DNA of 64,000 bases from Caldilineaceae bacterium bin34 (GCA_002238555.1 MPMO01000018.1:1-64000), one strand, 5' to 3'; shown: positions 46,678 to 59,142, numbered from the stretch's first letter. Translations and numbers: made by a program. Notes: generated from the letters alone by a model not told the origin.

Positions 46678-46885
46678 GATCGATGTCTCCGCTTTGCGTT
46701 CACACAGGGCGCATGCAACCGGGCGCATTGTATGCCAGACGGTGCGGTCGGTGCGGCCTGCCTGGACGAGTGCCGCGTGCCCGACCCGCGGGGCCGCGCC
46801 TGGACGGCCATCGCTACTCCACCGACGCGGACCTTCCGGAAGGCTGGTCGACGGCGCGAGCCACCGGCCCGCCCGTGCTCATTCC

Positions 46886-46974
46886 CCGCAAACAGCCCTC
46901 TGTGGAAGGGGGGGGCCAACGGACAATGGGCCCTACCAGCCGCCCTTCGGCGGTGGGCGGTCGCGCAGAGGCGC
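46886..46974 (-). repeat. REP-like GC-rich repeat, copy B
   Basis: This shorter copy of the 45446 repeat has the same two end blocks (CGCAAACAGCCCTCTG and GGCGGTGGGCGGTCGCGCAG). On the minus strand it supplies APLRDRPPPKGGW-stop of the next gene. Confidence 0.65.
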
Positions 46975-47664
46975 CACCCGCTTGTGCCGCGCGTTCCTTT
47001 CGCGCGGCGGCGCAATGCGATCCGTGTCGTCCGCGCGCGGGACGCGCGGGGGGCCCGTGCGCCGCGGGCAGCCGGGGTGCGGGTGCGTTCGGGGGGGCGG
47101 CGAAGTGCGATCGGTGTCGGCCGGGCGCGGCACGAGCGGGTGCCCCGTGCGCAGCGTGCAGCCGGTGTGCATGTCCAGCCACTCGACCTCGCCCCGATCG
47201 CGGGTGGTGAACCACGCCCCGTTTTCGATGCGCACGCGGTAGCGGCGGTCGGGTTCCTCCCGCGTCCAATCCAGGCGGCAGCCGTCGTCCTCGACGCTGT
47301 GCCAGCGCCAGCCGACCCCGGGCAGCTTGCGCCCGCTCTTGGGCAGGCAGGTGCTGTCCCCGGCCCAGGCCAGCTCGTGGGCATGGGGCACCACTGCGCA
47401 CAGGCCGGCCAAGTTGAGGGCCGCAAAGTCGCAGGCGCGGGCCGCCTGGCGCCCGTGCGTGTGGCGACAGCGGTCGCCGAAGCGGGTCGGGTTGCGGTGC
47501 GTGGGTCGGACCGGCAGGCCGGCCGGCAGCGGCAGCCGGAAGGCGGGGCGGGCCCCTTGCGGGTTTGCGCCGGGGCGGGCCGGCAGCGGCAGCAGGAAGC
47601 CGAGATGGTCCCTTTGCGGTTTGCCGCAGGGCAGGTCGGCCAGTATAGTGGGCAGCAGGGGCAT
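46933..47664 (-). pseudogene. Chimeric transposase relic
   Basis: The first 120 codons (from the ATG at 47664, with GGGAGG upstream) look like an IS4-type transposase N-terminal part: RHTHGRQAARACDFAALNLA, HELAWAGDSTCLPKSGRKLP and VGWRWHSVE. Two short direct duplications lengthen it (PLPARPGANPQ/PLPAGLPVRP and VPRPADTDRT/VPRADDTDRI). The remainder (YRVRIENGAWFTTRDRGEVE) is unrelated and unidentified. It is probably not functional. The ending comes from the REP-like repeat. Confidence 0.55.
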
Positions 47665-47975
47665 GGAACACCTCCCGGGATGGCGTGTGTTGTAACACCA
47701 ACACCATAACAGGAGCCGTGCCCCCTTCCGCGACCGCCGACCGCCGCCCCAGGCCTCCGCACAAGCCAAAATATGGTGATTAATCCCTGCCCGAGCCGAG
47801 GGATTCCTTATCTCGAAAACTGTTCACACCATTGTCAGGAACTGACACAGGGCCAAAACATTCATCCATCTGGGTTCGATGATGTATTGCTCTCTGCGTT
47901 CATCGGAAACCGCGATGTTTGATCCTTCCAATTTGATGCTCCCTATGGTTTGGACAGTTAGAGGATCGGATTGAA

Positions 47976-48917
47976 ATGTCGTTGTTGGGTCATGCAGGCG
48001 CGCCTGGCAAAGCCATCCTCACAGGTGAGCATTCGGTGGTCTATGGCTATGGAGCGATTGCGGTGCCGGTTGCACAGCGCAGGCTAAATGCTTACATTCA
48101 TGCGGCATCGCCGGGGTACGGAACGGTAATTGCGTCGGAACAGATGCAGGCGGTGACGCGCCTGGGCCGCTCGTCGAATTCGTTGCCGGCCCTGACCCGG
48201 GCCTTGCAGGCCGTACTGGACTTGGCCGGGTATGTGGGGATCCCGGACTGGATGATTTATTTGAGGGGCAACATCCCCGTTGCCGGCGGGATGGGCAGCA
48301 GCGCGGCTGCCGCCTGTGCCCTGGTGCGGGCTGTCGGTGAGGCGTTGTCGATGCCAGTGTCGCATGAGGAAGTCAATCGAATCGTCCTGGACAGCGAAGT
48401 GGTGCAACACGGCAATCCCAGCGGCGTGGACAACGCGGTGGTGGTCTGGGAACAACCGGTCTGGTTTGAACGAACGGCAGGCCCAAGCCGAGTGCAAACC
48501 AAGGCGGCGGCGACCTTTCTGCTCGCCGATACCGGGGTCCGAGCCTCCACCGCCGAAGCCGTGGCCGGAGTGGCTGCCCGTCGGCGTGCCAATATGGCCG
48601 ACTACGACCGATGGCTACGGGAAATGGGCTCCGTCAGCCTGGCCGTGAAGGATGCCCTGGTGGCGGGCAACATGGATGTTTTGCCTGACTTGCTTAATCG
48701 CAACCAGGAGTGCCTGCGCAGGATTGGGGTCAGCCATCCGGCCTGTGAACGCCTCATTGATGCCGCCCTGGCCGGGGGTGCTTCCGCGGCCAAGGTGTCG
48801 GGCGCCGGTCTGGGGGGACTGGTGTTGGTTCTGTGCGGACGCGACCGGCAGGCCGAACTTGCCTCCCGCCTTGAACGCGCGGGAGCCGTGGACACGGCGG
48901 GCATGGAACTTCCCTGA
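47976..48917 (+). CDS. mvk: Mevalonate kinase
   Basis: This GHMP-family kinase phosphorylates mevalonate, a step of the mevalonate pathway to isoprenoids. The 313-residue protein has APGKAILTGEHSVVYGYGAI, the Gly-rich phosphate loop VAGGMGSSAAAACALVRAVG, VVQHGNPSGVDNAVVVW and KVSGAGLGGLVLVLC. The start ATG at 47976 follows a spacer of about 200 bp with no gene. The other mevalonate-pathway genes are not in the window. nagA converges on it from the other strand. Confidence 0.9.
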   Translation: MSLLGHAGAPGKAILTGEHSVVYGYGAIAVPVAQRRLNAYIHAASPGYGTVIASEQMQAVTRLGRSSNSLPALTRALQAVLDLAGYVGIPDWMIYLRGNIPVAGGMGSSAAAACALVRAVGEALSMPVSHEEVNRIVLDSEVVQHGNPSGVDNAVVVWEQPVWFERTAGPSRVQTKAAATFLLADTGVRASTAEAVAGVAARRRANMADYDRWLREMGSVSLAVKDALVAGNMDVLPDLLNRNQECLRRIGVSHPACERLIDAALAGGASAAKVSGAGLGGLVLVLCGRDRQAELASRLERAGAVDTAGMELP

Positions 48918-48935
48918 CCTCAACCATCGGCGCCA

Positions 48936-50160
48936 TCAAGGGCGTTGGGTTCCCGAAATCCGGTCCGCGTAGACCGAAGCCAGGTATTGGACCCGGCCGC
49001 CAACGATCGTGGCCGCCACGTTGATGTCGTTGTCCACGATTGCGATGTCCGCCATGCACCCAGTTGCGAAGTGGCCGATGGCGTGGTCGAGCTTCAGTGA
49101 ACCGGCGGGAACCAGGCTGGAGGCCTGCCACACCTCCGCCAAGTCCAGGCCCGTCGCATCCATCAGGTTGCGCAGGCAAGCGTTCATGGTGGCAATGCTG
49201 CCGGCCAGCGTGCCGTCGGGCAGCCGGCACGCCCCGTCCTTCACGGTTACCGGCAGCCTGCCAAAGTCGTACTGGCCCTCCGGCAGGCCCACAGCCCGAA
49301 TCGCATCGGTGATCAGCATGACCCCCAGGGGACCCTTGCAGCGCCACAGGAGGTCCATGGCTCCGGGATGGACGTGGACGTTGTCTGCAATCAACTGACC
49401 CTGGATGCGGTCGTCCAGCAGGATGCGGCCCAACGCGCCCGGTTCCCGGTGATGAAGCCCCAGCATGGCGTTGTAGGTGTGGGTGGCCTGGACAACGCCC
49501 ATGTTGGCGGCTGCGACCGTTTGTGCCCAGGTGGCGCCGGTGTGCCCCATGACCGGCACGATGCCAAGGCGGAGCAGCTCCTTGGTGAGTTTGCCTCCCC
49601 CCGGAAGTTCCGGTGCGAACGTCATCAACTTCACGGCGTCCGTGGCCGCCAGCTGCTGAACGAAGCGCATGTCGATGTCGACAATATGGGCAGGATTTTG
49701 GGCGCCTGCCCAGGCCGGATTGATGAACGGCCCTTCAATGTGGGCACCCACAATGCGCGCACCCCTGGCCGGTCGGGTCATTGCCTCCCCAATGGCCCGG
49801 GTGGCATTCAAGATTGTGTCCTTGGGGGCCGTGCCGGTGGTGGGTGTCAGGGCGGTGGTGCCATGCCGTGCGTGGAACCGTCCCATGCCCTGAATGTCGT
49901 CCGGATTGCCCGACATGGCATCGTGGCCGCCGCCACCGTGAACGTGGACGTCGACGAACCCGGGCAGCACGTGCAGCTCGTCTGCTTCGAACTGGACCCA
50001 TTCCCCTCTATGCGACCGCGTGTCCCCTTCGGTGGCGATGTGGTCCCCGACAATGAAAATCGGGTCGCGGCTTACGGTTGTCGGATCGTCCGGGATTGCC
50101 GTCCCGTAGACGGAGCCGCCGGCAACGGCGTGGAGTTGGACACCGTCCCAGGCATTGGAT

Positions 50161-50168
<8 letters not shown>
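48936..50168 (-). CDS. nagA: N-acetylglucosamine-6-phosphate deacetylase
   Basis: This 410-residue amidohydrolase removes acetate from GlcNAc-6-phosphate. The metal site pieces are VLPGFVDVHVHGGGGHDAMS, VGAHIEGPFINPAWAGAQNP, VPVMGHTGATWAQTVAAANM, THTYNAMLGLHHREPGALGR and the catalytic Asp in LITDAIRAVGLP. It starts at the ATG at 50168, overlapping the glgB stop by eight bases, so it is translated with the glycan genes upstream. It channels amino-sugars into central metabolism. Confidence 0.93.
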
Positions 50169-52434
<2,266 letters not shown>

Positions 52435-52435
52435 G

Positions 52436-54220
52436 CTACGTCTGTGTCCTCAGGCGGTGCAGGGCAGGCAGCAGGAGGTCCCGCGCGACCGTATCCCAGC
52501 CCATGGCCGCGCTGGCTGCCTGGCCCCACGCCAGGTTGCGGCTTCGTTCGGCATCGTTTCGGGCAAGCACCTTCAGAATCTCCCGGGCCGCCTGCTCGCT
52601 TTGGTATTCCTCGAGCCGGTCCCGTTGCCACCGGGAGATGCGGAGCGCGTCCCAGGGAGAGTGGATCCAGCTGTCGTCGGGCAGCGAAATGTAGTCTGCT
52701 TCGATTACCAGTGCGGTGGGCGTGTCGTTGGCGGCCACCCGTGCGACGAATCCCCGGCACCCGCACGCCGAACTGATGCAGCAGACTGCACCGTGCGTCA
52801 AGGCCTCGAGTTGGGCAATGCCAAACGGTTCGTAAATGCTAAGGCCAAACTCCAGGTCCGAGCCGCGGCGGATGTCGGTGAAGGACATGTCGTCGGGCAT
52901 GCGTTGTCCGCAGTGTACCCGGTCCCAGCCAAACTGGTTGACGAACACGATTTTGGCATTGGCATGGCCGCGGTTGAAAGGCTCCACCACATCGAAGAAA
53001 TAGGCAGCCTCCATCCCGACGAGATCACCGTTGTCCGCCCTGTGGCCCACGGGCCAGCCATAGGCTTCCTCCCATGCATGCACCTGGTCGGATGCCCGGC
53101 CGGTGCCCGTGCCGGTGCTGAGCACGAACAGGACTGCGGTTTGACCACGCTCGTCCGCCAGGCGCCGGGCCAGATGCGACAGTACCTTCGCATCCCGCCA
53201 CATGCCCTTGGAAGGCACCATGCGCGTCACGTGGGTGAATACAAAGTCCGGCCGGAAGCCGTGCAGCTCCCGGCAGTAGGACCGCAGTCTGTCCCGGGAC
53301 GTATTCTTCTCGTCCAGGGTGGTGGCTTGTGACGGAATGCCGTTGTACACGAGATCAATCGGCGCGTCGGCGAACCCGGTTCCCAGGAACCGGAGTTCGT
53401 CGCGGACGAGGTCGCTGACGGCCAGGACGGCGTCGCACCGGGAGGCCTGGTGCAGCAGCGGCACCTTGAACCAATCGTCCTGGGGACCGAAGAGGTTGTC
53501 CAAAAACACCCCGCTCCCTTCGGCGTTGCGCATCACGTTGTAGTACCGGGTGTCGTGTCCCTCGTGCTCCTCCACCAATCGTCGCACCGGTGCAACTTCG
53601 TGCGCATAGTAGACCGTGCTCCAGCGGTCGGTTCCTTGCAACTGGAGCGCCAGCACAGGCAGCAGACCCATCCAGTCGTGGGCAATCGCGAAACGGTTCT
53701 GCCGGCCCGGCATGGCATCCGCGGCCAGGGCTTCGATGGCTTGTGCCAGCGCGGTCGCAAGTTGGACAAAGCCTGTCCACTCGGCATCGTATGCGTAGCG
53801 GTCCGCCTGCAGGTGGTAGTTCGCGTAAAGGTCGTATGCAAAAAGGTTGGCCACATCCGGGATCAGGTGGGTCGGGTCGACCAGCAGCACTTCGTGGCAG
53901 TGTGCCCCGTACGGCGCCAGGCCGTAGAAGATGTTGATGTTCAGATCCCGCTCCAGGCCATGGAACCGCTTGCCCAGATCCGGCGGGACCAGGCCGTAGA
54001 TGCCGTAGCGGCTGGCGTAACGGACCTGGAGCCGGGACCGCTGCGACACGATGCGATCCATTTGGGCCGGATCCCAGGCGGGAAACGGGCCGGCCAGGAT
54101 GGTGCGTTGAACCTGGTCGGTGTAGGGGCGGGAGGTCAACAGGCCCTCCAAAACCGCGCCGATGCCTCCGATCTTCAGACCGGCCTCGTGTGTGACGTGG
54201 ACAACCAGGGGCAAGGTCAT
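52436..54220 (-). CDS. Glycosyltransferase, starch/glycogen-synthase-like
   Basis: This 594-residue GT-B enzyme begins LVVHVTHEAGLKIGGIGAVL, the KxGG(L/I) loop of glycogen synthases and related transferases, and carries the C-terminal E-x7-E-like SIYEPFGIAQLEALTHGAVC. AHDWMGLLPVLALQLQGTD and YYAHEVAPVRR lie in between. The sequence resembles glycogen/starch synthases but does not match the classic GT5 core throughout, so it may use another glucosyl donor or acceptor. The start ATG is at 54220. It lies directly upstream of glgB and is probably an alpha-glucan-building partner. Confidence 0.8.
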   Translation of the reverse strand: MTLPLVVHVTHEAGLKIGGIGAVLEGLLTSRPYTDQVQRTILAGPFPAWDPAQMDRIVSQRSRLQVRYASRYGIYGLVPPDLGKRFHGLERDLNINIFYGLAPYGAHCHEVLLVDPTHLIPDVANLFAYDLYANYHLQADRYAYDAEWTGFVQLATALAQAIEALAADAMPGRQNRFAIAHDWMGLLPVLALQLQGTDRWSTVYYAHEVAPVRRLVEEHEGHDTRYYNVMRNAEGSGVFLDNLFGPQDDWFKVPLLHQASRCDAVLAVSDLVRDELRFLGTGFADAPIDLVYNGIPSQATTLDEKNTSRDRLRSYCRELHGFRPDFVFTHVTRMVPSKGMWRDAKVLSHLARRLADERGQTAVLFVLSTGTGTGRASDQVHAWEEAYGWPVGHRADNGDLVGMEAAYFFDVVEPFNRGHANAKIVFVNQFGWDRVHCGQRMPDDMSFTDIRRGSDLEFGLSIYEPFGIAQLEALTHGAVCCISSACGCRGFVARVAANDTPTALVIEADYISLPDDSWIHSPWDALRISRWQRDRLEEYQSEQAAREILKVLARNDAERSRNLAWGQAASAAMGWDTVARDLLLPALHRLRTQT

Positions 54221-54275
54221 GGGTGTTCGCACAGGGCCGGGCGCGCAGTGTTTCCGGCCATCCGCCAGCGACGGT

Positions 54276-55649
54276 TCAATTGGTGACCGGGGTGGGGCCG
54301 GACGGAGAGCCCGGCGGGAGGCCGAATGCAGCCTGGACGGCGGGATTGGCCAAGACGGCGGACACGTCGCCGATGCCCCAACACCGCCCGTGGCCCCGCA
54401 CCGTCGCGGCGATGCTTTGCGCGGTGCATCCGTGATGCCGGCCATCCCGGAATGTGTTCCGCGCCAGCCGGAGGCGGCCCAGCGCAATCGTACAGGCGTC
54501 CAGGGCGTATTGCTCCCGCCCGGACAGTTCCCAGGCCAGGACAAGGTTGCCGGGGGCCGGGCGTTCCTCGATGGGGTTGTTGTCGCTCCCTTTCAACTGC
54601 CAGGCAGGAAGGTCGAAGCGGTAGCCCAGGCTGTCCTGCCACGGGGAACCCGGTTCGGTCTGGATGGTCATGGAGCATTCGTCCAACGGGCGCCACGCAT
54701 CCGCATCAGGAAAGGGATTGCCGTCCAGGCCCAGTATTGCAGGGGTGGCTTCGGCCCGCAGCATGAGGGACAGGATGTGGCCGGCCGGATTGGCCACGGG
54801 ACTGGCAAGGTAGGGAACGCAGGCCCGCGCCAGCCTCAGGGCCGCGTGGCGGCAGCCGTCATCGTCGGTTGCCCGCCAAACGTCGAGCAGGGCCTTGGGT
54901 GTGCCGCTGGCCACGTGGTTCTCCACCCGGGCATGGCCGTTGATCTGCTGGGGCGCGGCTTTCAGGAAGCTGTGGAGGAGCTGTTCAAGTTCGGCTTGGG
55001 AGTGGTGATCCGGATCGAGGAAGAGCGGAATGTCGGTCGCCTCGACGATGGCATCGGCCCAGGTCCGCGCGTAGGCCCGCGCCAGGTCCAGGTAGCGGTC
55101 GCCGCCCGTGGCGTGCCAGGCCGCCATCGCCAGGTGCACCATCCGCATGTGGTCCACGAAGTTGAATCCCTCGCAGCCGGTCCGCACCGTGCCCAGGTCG
55201 TAGCTCAGAAAGCGGTTTCGTTCCGGGTCGTACCAGTCGGGGGCGCCCTCGCCCCAGTTGCCCACATGATGGGCCCCGTCTTCCAATGCGGCCGCGACCT
55301 CCTCGCATTCCGGGGCGATCCGGCACAGCCAGTCGAGGAAGATGATGTAGTGCTCCGTGCCGTGGTGCACTTCCTGACGGGGGAAGTACCCGTGCACCAG
55401 GTTGGATGCGGCCCAGTGCCGCCACTTGGCAAAGAGGTCGAGCGCCAACTGCTTGACGCGCTCGTCGCCCGTATAGGCATGGTAACCGGCCCAGGCGGTG
55501 ACAAACGTGGCTTCGTCGTGGATGCCCTGCCAATCCAAGGCCAGGTGGCGGTCCCGTGCGTCGTCGAGCCACGCCGCGAGTTCGTCCAACAGCAGTTGGA
55601 CGCCGTCCTTGATGGAAGTTGCCTGCGTAAGTTCAGTAATTTCGGGCAC
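54276..55649 (-). CDS. Uncharacterised protein with (alpha/alpha) barrel-like pattern
   Basis: This protein of about 457 residues opens with PEITELTQATSIKDGVQLLL and contains aromatic and His-rich runs such as GIHDEATFVTAWAGYHAYTG, GYFPRQEVHHGTEHYIIFLD, FNFVDHMRMVHLAMAAWHAT and FRDGRHHGCTAQSIAATVRG. The repeated helical His/Trp patterns suggest an alpha/alpha-barrel hydrolase or lyase of the six-hairpin type, but no catalytic signature is recognised. The GTG at 55649 is a plausible start, since an upstream ATG at 55754 adds low-complexity sequence. It is the first gene of the glycan cluster and may be a glycan-modifying enzyme. Confidence 0.55.
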   Translation of the reverse strand: MPEITELTQATSIKDGVQLLLDELAAWLDDARDRHLALDWQGIHDEATFVTAWAGYHAYTGDERVKQLALDLFAKWRHWAASNLVHGYFPRQEVHHGTEHYIIFLDWLCRIAPECEEVAAALEDGAHHVGNWGEGAPDWYDPERNRFLSYDLGTVRTGCEGFNFVDHMRMVHLAMAAWHATGGDRYLDLARAYARTWADAIVEATDIPLFLDPDHHSQAELEQLLHSFLKAAPQQINGHARVENHVASGTPKALLDVWRATDDDGCRHAALRLARACVPYLASPVANPAGHILSLMLRAEATPAILGLDGNPFPDADAWRPLDECSMTIQTEPGSPWQDSLGYRFDLPAWQLKGSDNNPIEERPAPGNLVLAWELSGREQYALDACTIALGRLRLARNTFRDGRHHGCTAQSIAATVRGHGRCWGIGDVSAVLANPAVQAAFGLPPGSPSGPTPVTN

Positions 55650-55891
55650 AATCCAAGTCCGCCGGGAAGCTTCAGGCGCGGCCAGTATAGCGGAATCGAT
55701 GGGGCCCGGATCCGGACGGGTCCGACGCGGGTCGGGGTGCCGAGGAGAGGGCATCCCGCCCGAACCGCGGGGTCCTGCTTGCTATTATGCGCTGCAGAAC
55801 CTCCTCCTGGTCGGCGTTGGACCGGCCGTCCTGCTTCCGGGTTGCCGGGATCCGCCTCGGCTCTGCCACTGTCTCAACAATCCGTCCACAC

Positions 55892-57859
55892 ATGCATATT
55901 CGCCGCGGCTGGCGCGCCGTAGTCGGCAACACAACCACTCGTTCGCTGCGCAGCGTGGACAGGGCCATCGTCGGCCGGGTTTGGAGTTTCGCCAAACCCC
56001 ACGGGGCCGGCATCGCCCTTGTGCTCCTGGTGGTGACGGCCCAGTCCCTGGTGGGGCTCTTGCCTCCCCTGTTCTACCGCCATTTCATCGACACGATCCT
56101 GCCCGACAAGGATCTGCGGCTGCTGGTGACCTTCTCCGCCTACCTGCTCGCCCTGCCGGTCGCCACCGTACTGCTGGGACTGGTCCAGCAACTCCTCATT
56201 GTCCGCATTGGCGAAACGCTGGTCTACGACCTGCGGAACGCGATGTTCGACCATGTCCAGCAGCTGTCGATGCGGTTCTTTACCAGTACGCGCGCCGGGG
56301 AAATCGTGGCCCGCTTCACACAGGATGTGGAGGGGGCCCGGCGCATGCTGACGGGCACCCTGCCGCAACTGATGACCGCGTTTGTCACCCTTGTCTCCAC
56401 CCTGGTTGTCATGATGCAGTTGGAATGGCGGTTGACCCTGCCCGGCCTGTTGCTGTTCCCGGCCTTGTGGCCGTTTGCCTGGTGGATGGCTCGGATTCTG
56501 CGGCCCATTCACCACAAGACCATGGAGCACAACGCCAACCTGAGCAGCATGGTGAACGAGACCCTGAGTGTGAACGGCGCCTCCCTGATGAAGCTTTTCG
56601 GGCAGCAGGCGGGCGCCGGCCGGCAGTTTCGCAGTCTGGCGGACCTGGTGCGGGAGTTTCGGATTCGGCTGGGCGTGCTGTCCTACTGGCTGACGTCCAG
56701 CATGGGCATTTTGTCCGGCCTGGGCACCGCCCTGTTCTACGGGCTGGGCGGCTGGCTGGTGTTCGAGGGGCGCATGACCGAGGGCACGATTGTGGCGTTT
56801 GTGGCGTACCTGCCGCGGCTGTACCAGCCCATTTCCATGATCAGTCATGTGCCGACGGAGACGATCCAGGGGGTCGTGAGCTTTGAGCGGGTCTTTGCCT
56901 ACATGGACCAGCCGGTCGAGATCAAGGAGCGGCCGGAAGTTGTGGACCTGCCCGGAGCCTCGGGTAGGTTGGAGTTCAGAGATGTCACGTTCGATTACCA
57001 CGCCCTGCCCGAGGAAATCCGGGCCTGGCAGGAGGCCAATCCGGAACAGGAGGCACCGGTCAGAACCATGGGGCGCGGCCGCCTGGGGCTTGGACAATTG
57101 CAGGGTCCGACACCGACTCGCCACCGGGAGTCATCCGTCGGGCAGGCGCCACCGGCTCTTCAGGACTTGTCCTTCACGGTGGAGCCCGGCCACATGGTGG
57201 CGCTGGTGGGGTTGAGCGGGGCCGGCAAGTCAACGGTGATCAACCTGGTCATGCGCCTGTATGACCCGACCCGGGGATGCATCCTGCTGGACGGACACGA
57301 TCTCCGGGATCTGTCCCTGCAATCGCTGTCGCGGTGCATCGGCATGGTCACGCAGCATGCCTATCTGTTTCACGACTCCCTGCGGGCCAATCTGCTGTAC
57401 GCCCGGCCCGAAGCCTCGGACGAGCAGGTGCAGGACGTTTGCGAACGGGCCCAGTTGAAGGAATTCATCGACGGGCTGCCGGACGGGCTGGACACGGTGG
57501 TGGGCGAACGGGGCTATCGCCTCAGTGGGGGCGAACAACAACGGGTTTCGATCGCGCGCGTGCTCCTGAAGCAGCCGTCCCTCCTAATCCTCGACGAAGC
57601 GACCTCCCATCTGGACTCCCACAGCGAATACCTGCTTCAACATGCCCTGGAACCCTTGTTTGCCGACAGCACGAGTCTGGTCATCGCCCATCGCCTGTCG
57701 ACCGTGCGCAACGCGGACACGATTCTGGTCCTGGACAAGGGGCGGCTGGTCGAAGTCGGGAGCCACGACAATCTTGTCCGGGACCAGGGCCTCTACTCCC
57801 ACCTGTGTGCGCTTCAGTTCCGCGGCCCCACTCCGGCCGCGTCGATTTCCGTAACATAA
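55892..57859 (+). CDS. ABC exporter (MsbA/MDR-type half transporter)
   Basis: This 655-residue protein has an N-terminal six-helix membrane domain and a C-terminal ATPase with Walker A ALVGLSGAGKSTVINLVM, signature YRLSGGEQQRVSIARVLL, Walker B SLLILDEATSHLD and switch IAHRLSTVRNADTILV. Such homodimers export lipids, peptides or drugs. An unusual stretch of about 60 residues (LPEEIRAWQEANPEQEAPVR to RHRESSVGQAPP) lies between the first strands of the nucleotide-binding domain, before Walker A. The start ATG at 55892 gives MHIRRGWRAVVG. Confidence 0.9.
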   Translation: MHIRRGWRAVVGNTTTRSLRSVDRAIVGRVWSFAKPHGAGIALVLLVVTAQSLVGLLPPLFYRHFIDTILPDKDLRLLVTFSAYLLALPVATVLLGLVQQLLIVRIGETLVYDLRNAMFDHVQQLSMRFFTSTRAGEIVARFTQDVEGARRMLTGTLPQLMTAFVTLVSTLVVMMQLEWRLTLPGLLLFPALWPFAWWMARILRPIHHKTMEHNANLSSMVNETLSVNGASLMKLFGQQAGAGRQFRSLADLVREFRIRLGVLSYWLTSSMGILSGLGTALFYGLGGWLVFEGRMTEGTIVAFVAYLPRLYQPISMISHVPTETIQGVVSFERVFAYMDQPVEIKERPEVVDLPGASGRLEFRDVTFDYHALPEEIRAWQEANPEQEAPVRTMGRGRLGLGQLQGPTPTRHRESSVGQAPPALQDLSFTVEPGHMVALVGLSGAGKSTVINLVMRLYDPTRGCILLDGHDLRDLSLQSLSRCIGMVTQHAYLFHDSLRANLLYARPEASDEQVQDVCERAQLKEFIDGLPDGLDTVVGERGYRLSGGEQQRVSIARVLLKQPSLLILDEATSHLDSHSEYLLQHALEPLFADSTSLVIAHRLSTVRNADTILVLDKGRLVEVGSHDNLVRDQGLYSHLCALQFRGPTPAASISVT

Positions 57860-58005
57860 CTCCAAGTGGTGCGTCTTACATATAGAGGGCCCGTTTCAGG
57901 CCCCGCCGGGGATTCGGCAGGGACGCGGGATGCTAAAATCCGTTCTTCCTCCGGGCCCGCCTACGTCAAACCAATCATCGAAACCAAGGGTTGCATCCAG
58001 TGGTG

Positions 58006-59142
58006 ATGCGGAAACGTCTTCTGAACTGGCAGACGGCGAGTGTCCTGCTGGTGGTGCTCGCCGGCATTGTGTTGCCGGCCACATTGTTCCGTCCGGCCGC
58101 GGCCCTGACCGGCCTCCCTTCCGACCCCGGCGGGCGTCTGCACATTGTCGCCAGCGGCGACGACTTTGCTTCCATCGCGGCGCGGGGGGAATTCCCGGCG
58201 GAGGCGTTGCGGGCACTGAACGGGCTGGCGCACGATCACGATTTGTGGGTCGGCCAACCGCTGCAGCTTCCGGCTCCGGAGCCGACCGGCGCGTCGCTGG
58301 TCAGCGTGAACCAGTACCATCGCGTGCTGCTGGGCGAAACCCTGCACCGGATTGCCAACCAGTACGGCTTGCATCCCGTGGAGCTGGCCCACCTCAACCG
58401 GATGTCACCCAACGCGGTGCTCTACACCGGCCAACAGATCCGCGTCCCCAGCGTCGGCATGTGGGCCCGCCTTCAGGAAGCCGGCTACATGGCGCAGTTC
58501 GAGACGTACCGGATGCAGGAAACGGACACGCTGGACAGCGTGGCGTTGCTGTATCAGGTGTCCGCGGAGTCCCTGAGGATGTTCAACGCCCTGGAGCCTG
58601 CGGCTTTTGCCCAACCGGGCGCGCAGTTGACCATTCCGGCCCGCCCGTTGGCGCCCGCGTTCGGTGTCGATCCGGTCTCGCCGTCAAGCCTGGGCCAAAT
58701 CGTGCGCGTCAAGGAACGATGGCTGGAAGTCGACTTGAGTGCCCGCCGGATCATTGCCTACGAGGGCATGACACCGGTGCGTCGCCTGACGATCCTCAAC
58801 GGCGGGACCGAAGCCACCACCGCGATGGGGTTGTTCCGCATCTGGGCCAAGACCGCCCGGCAGGACATGAGCCGCCATATGCCGTCCGACATCGGCCTCG
58901 CCCATGTGGACAGCGTTCCCTGGGTGCAGTACTTCTACCAGGACTTCGCCATTCACGGTTCCTTCTGGGACGTTTCGCCGGACGCGCCGTCCGACAACGG
59001 CAACGTGCTGCTGTCCGAAGAGGAAGCGGCCTGGCTTTACGCGTGGACCACTCCCAACGCCGCCGGCGGTGTCAAGGTCGGTGATGGCTGGGTGTTGGGC
59101 CACGGGCCCGGCTCGGGGACCCTGGTGTTCGTCCACGCGTGA
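58006..59142 (+). CDS. Secreted LysM protein with degenerate YkuD (L,D-transpeptidase) domain
   Basis: This protein of 378 residues starts with a signal peptide (MRKRLLNWQTASVLLVVLAG ending near AAAL). Two or three LysM-like modules follow (HIVASGDDFASIAARGEF, HRVLLGETLHRIANQYGLHP, RMQETDTLDSVALLYQVSAE), which bind peptidoglycan. The C-terminal part resembles L,D-transpeptidases (VKERWLEVDLSARRIIAYEG, FAIHGSFWDV, WLYAWTTPNAAGGVKVGDGW), but the catalytic SHGC-x-R motif is replaced by SDNGNVLLS, so the nucleophilic Cys is missing. It probably binds peptidoglycan without cross-linking it. TTG and GTG starts just upstream are possible. Confidence 0.75.
   Translation: MRKRLLNWQTASVLLVVLAGIVLPATLFRPAAALTGLPSDPGGRLHIVASGDDFASIAARGEFPAEALRALNGLAHDHDLWVGQPLQLPAPEPTGASLVSVNQYHRVLLGETLHRIANQYGLHPVELAHLNRMSPNAVLYTGQQIRVPSVGMWARLQEAGYMAQFETYRMQETDTLDSVALLYQVSAESLRMFNALEPAAFAQPGAQLTIPARPLAPAFGVDPVSPSSLGQIVRVKERWLEVDLSARRIIAYEGMTPVRRLTILNGGTEATTAMGLFRIWAKTARQDMSRHMPSDIGLAHVDSVPWVQYFYQDFAIHGSFWDVSPDAPSDNGNVLLSEEEAAWLYAWTTPNAAGGVKVGDGWVLGHGPGSGTLVFVHA

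Noticed and set aside
57860..58005. Promoter (GCTAAAAT near 57930) upstream of the LysM gene
   Set aside because: A -10-like TAAAAT is present, but no matching -35 lies 16-18 bases upstream.
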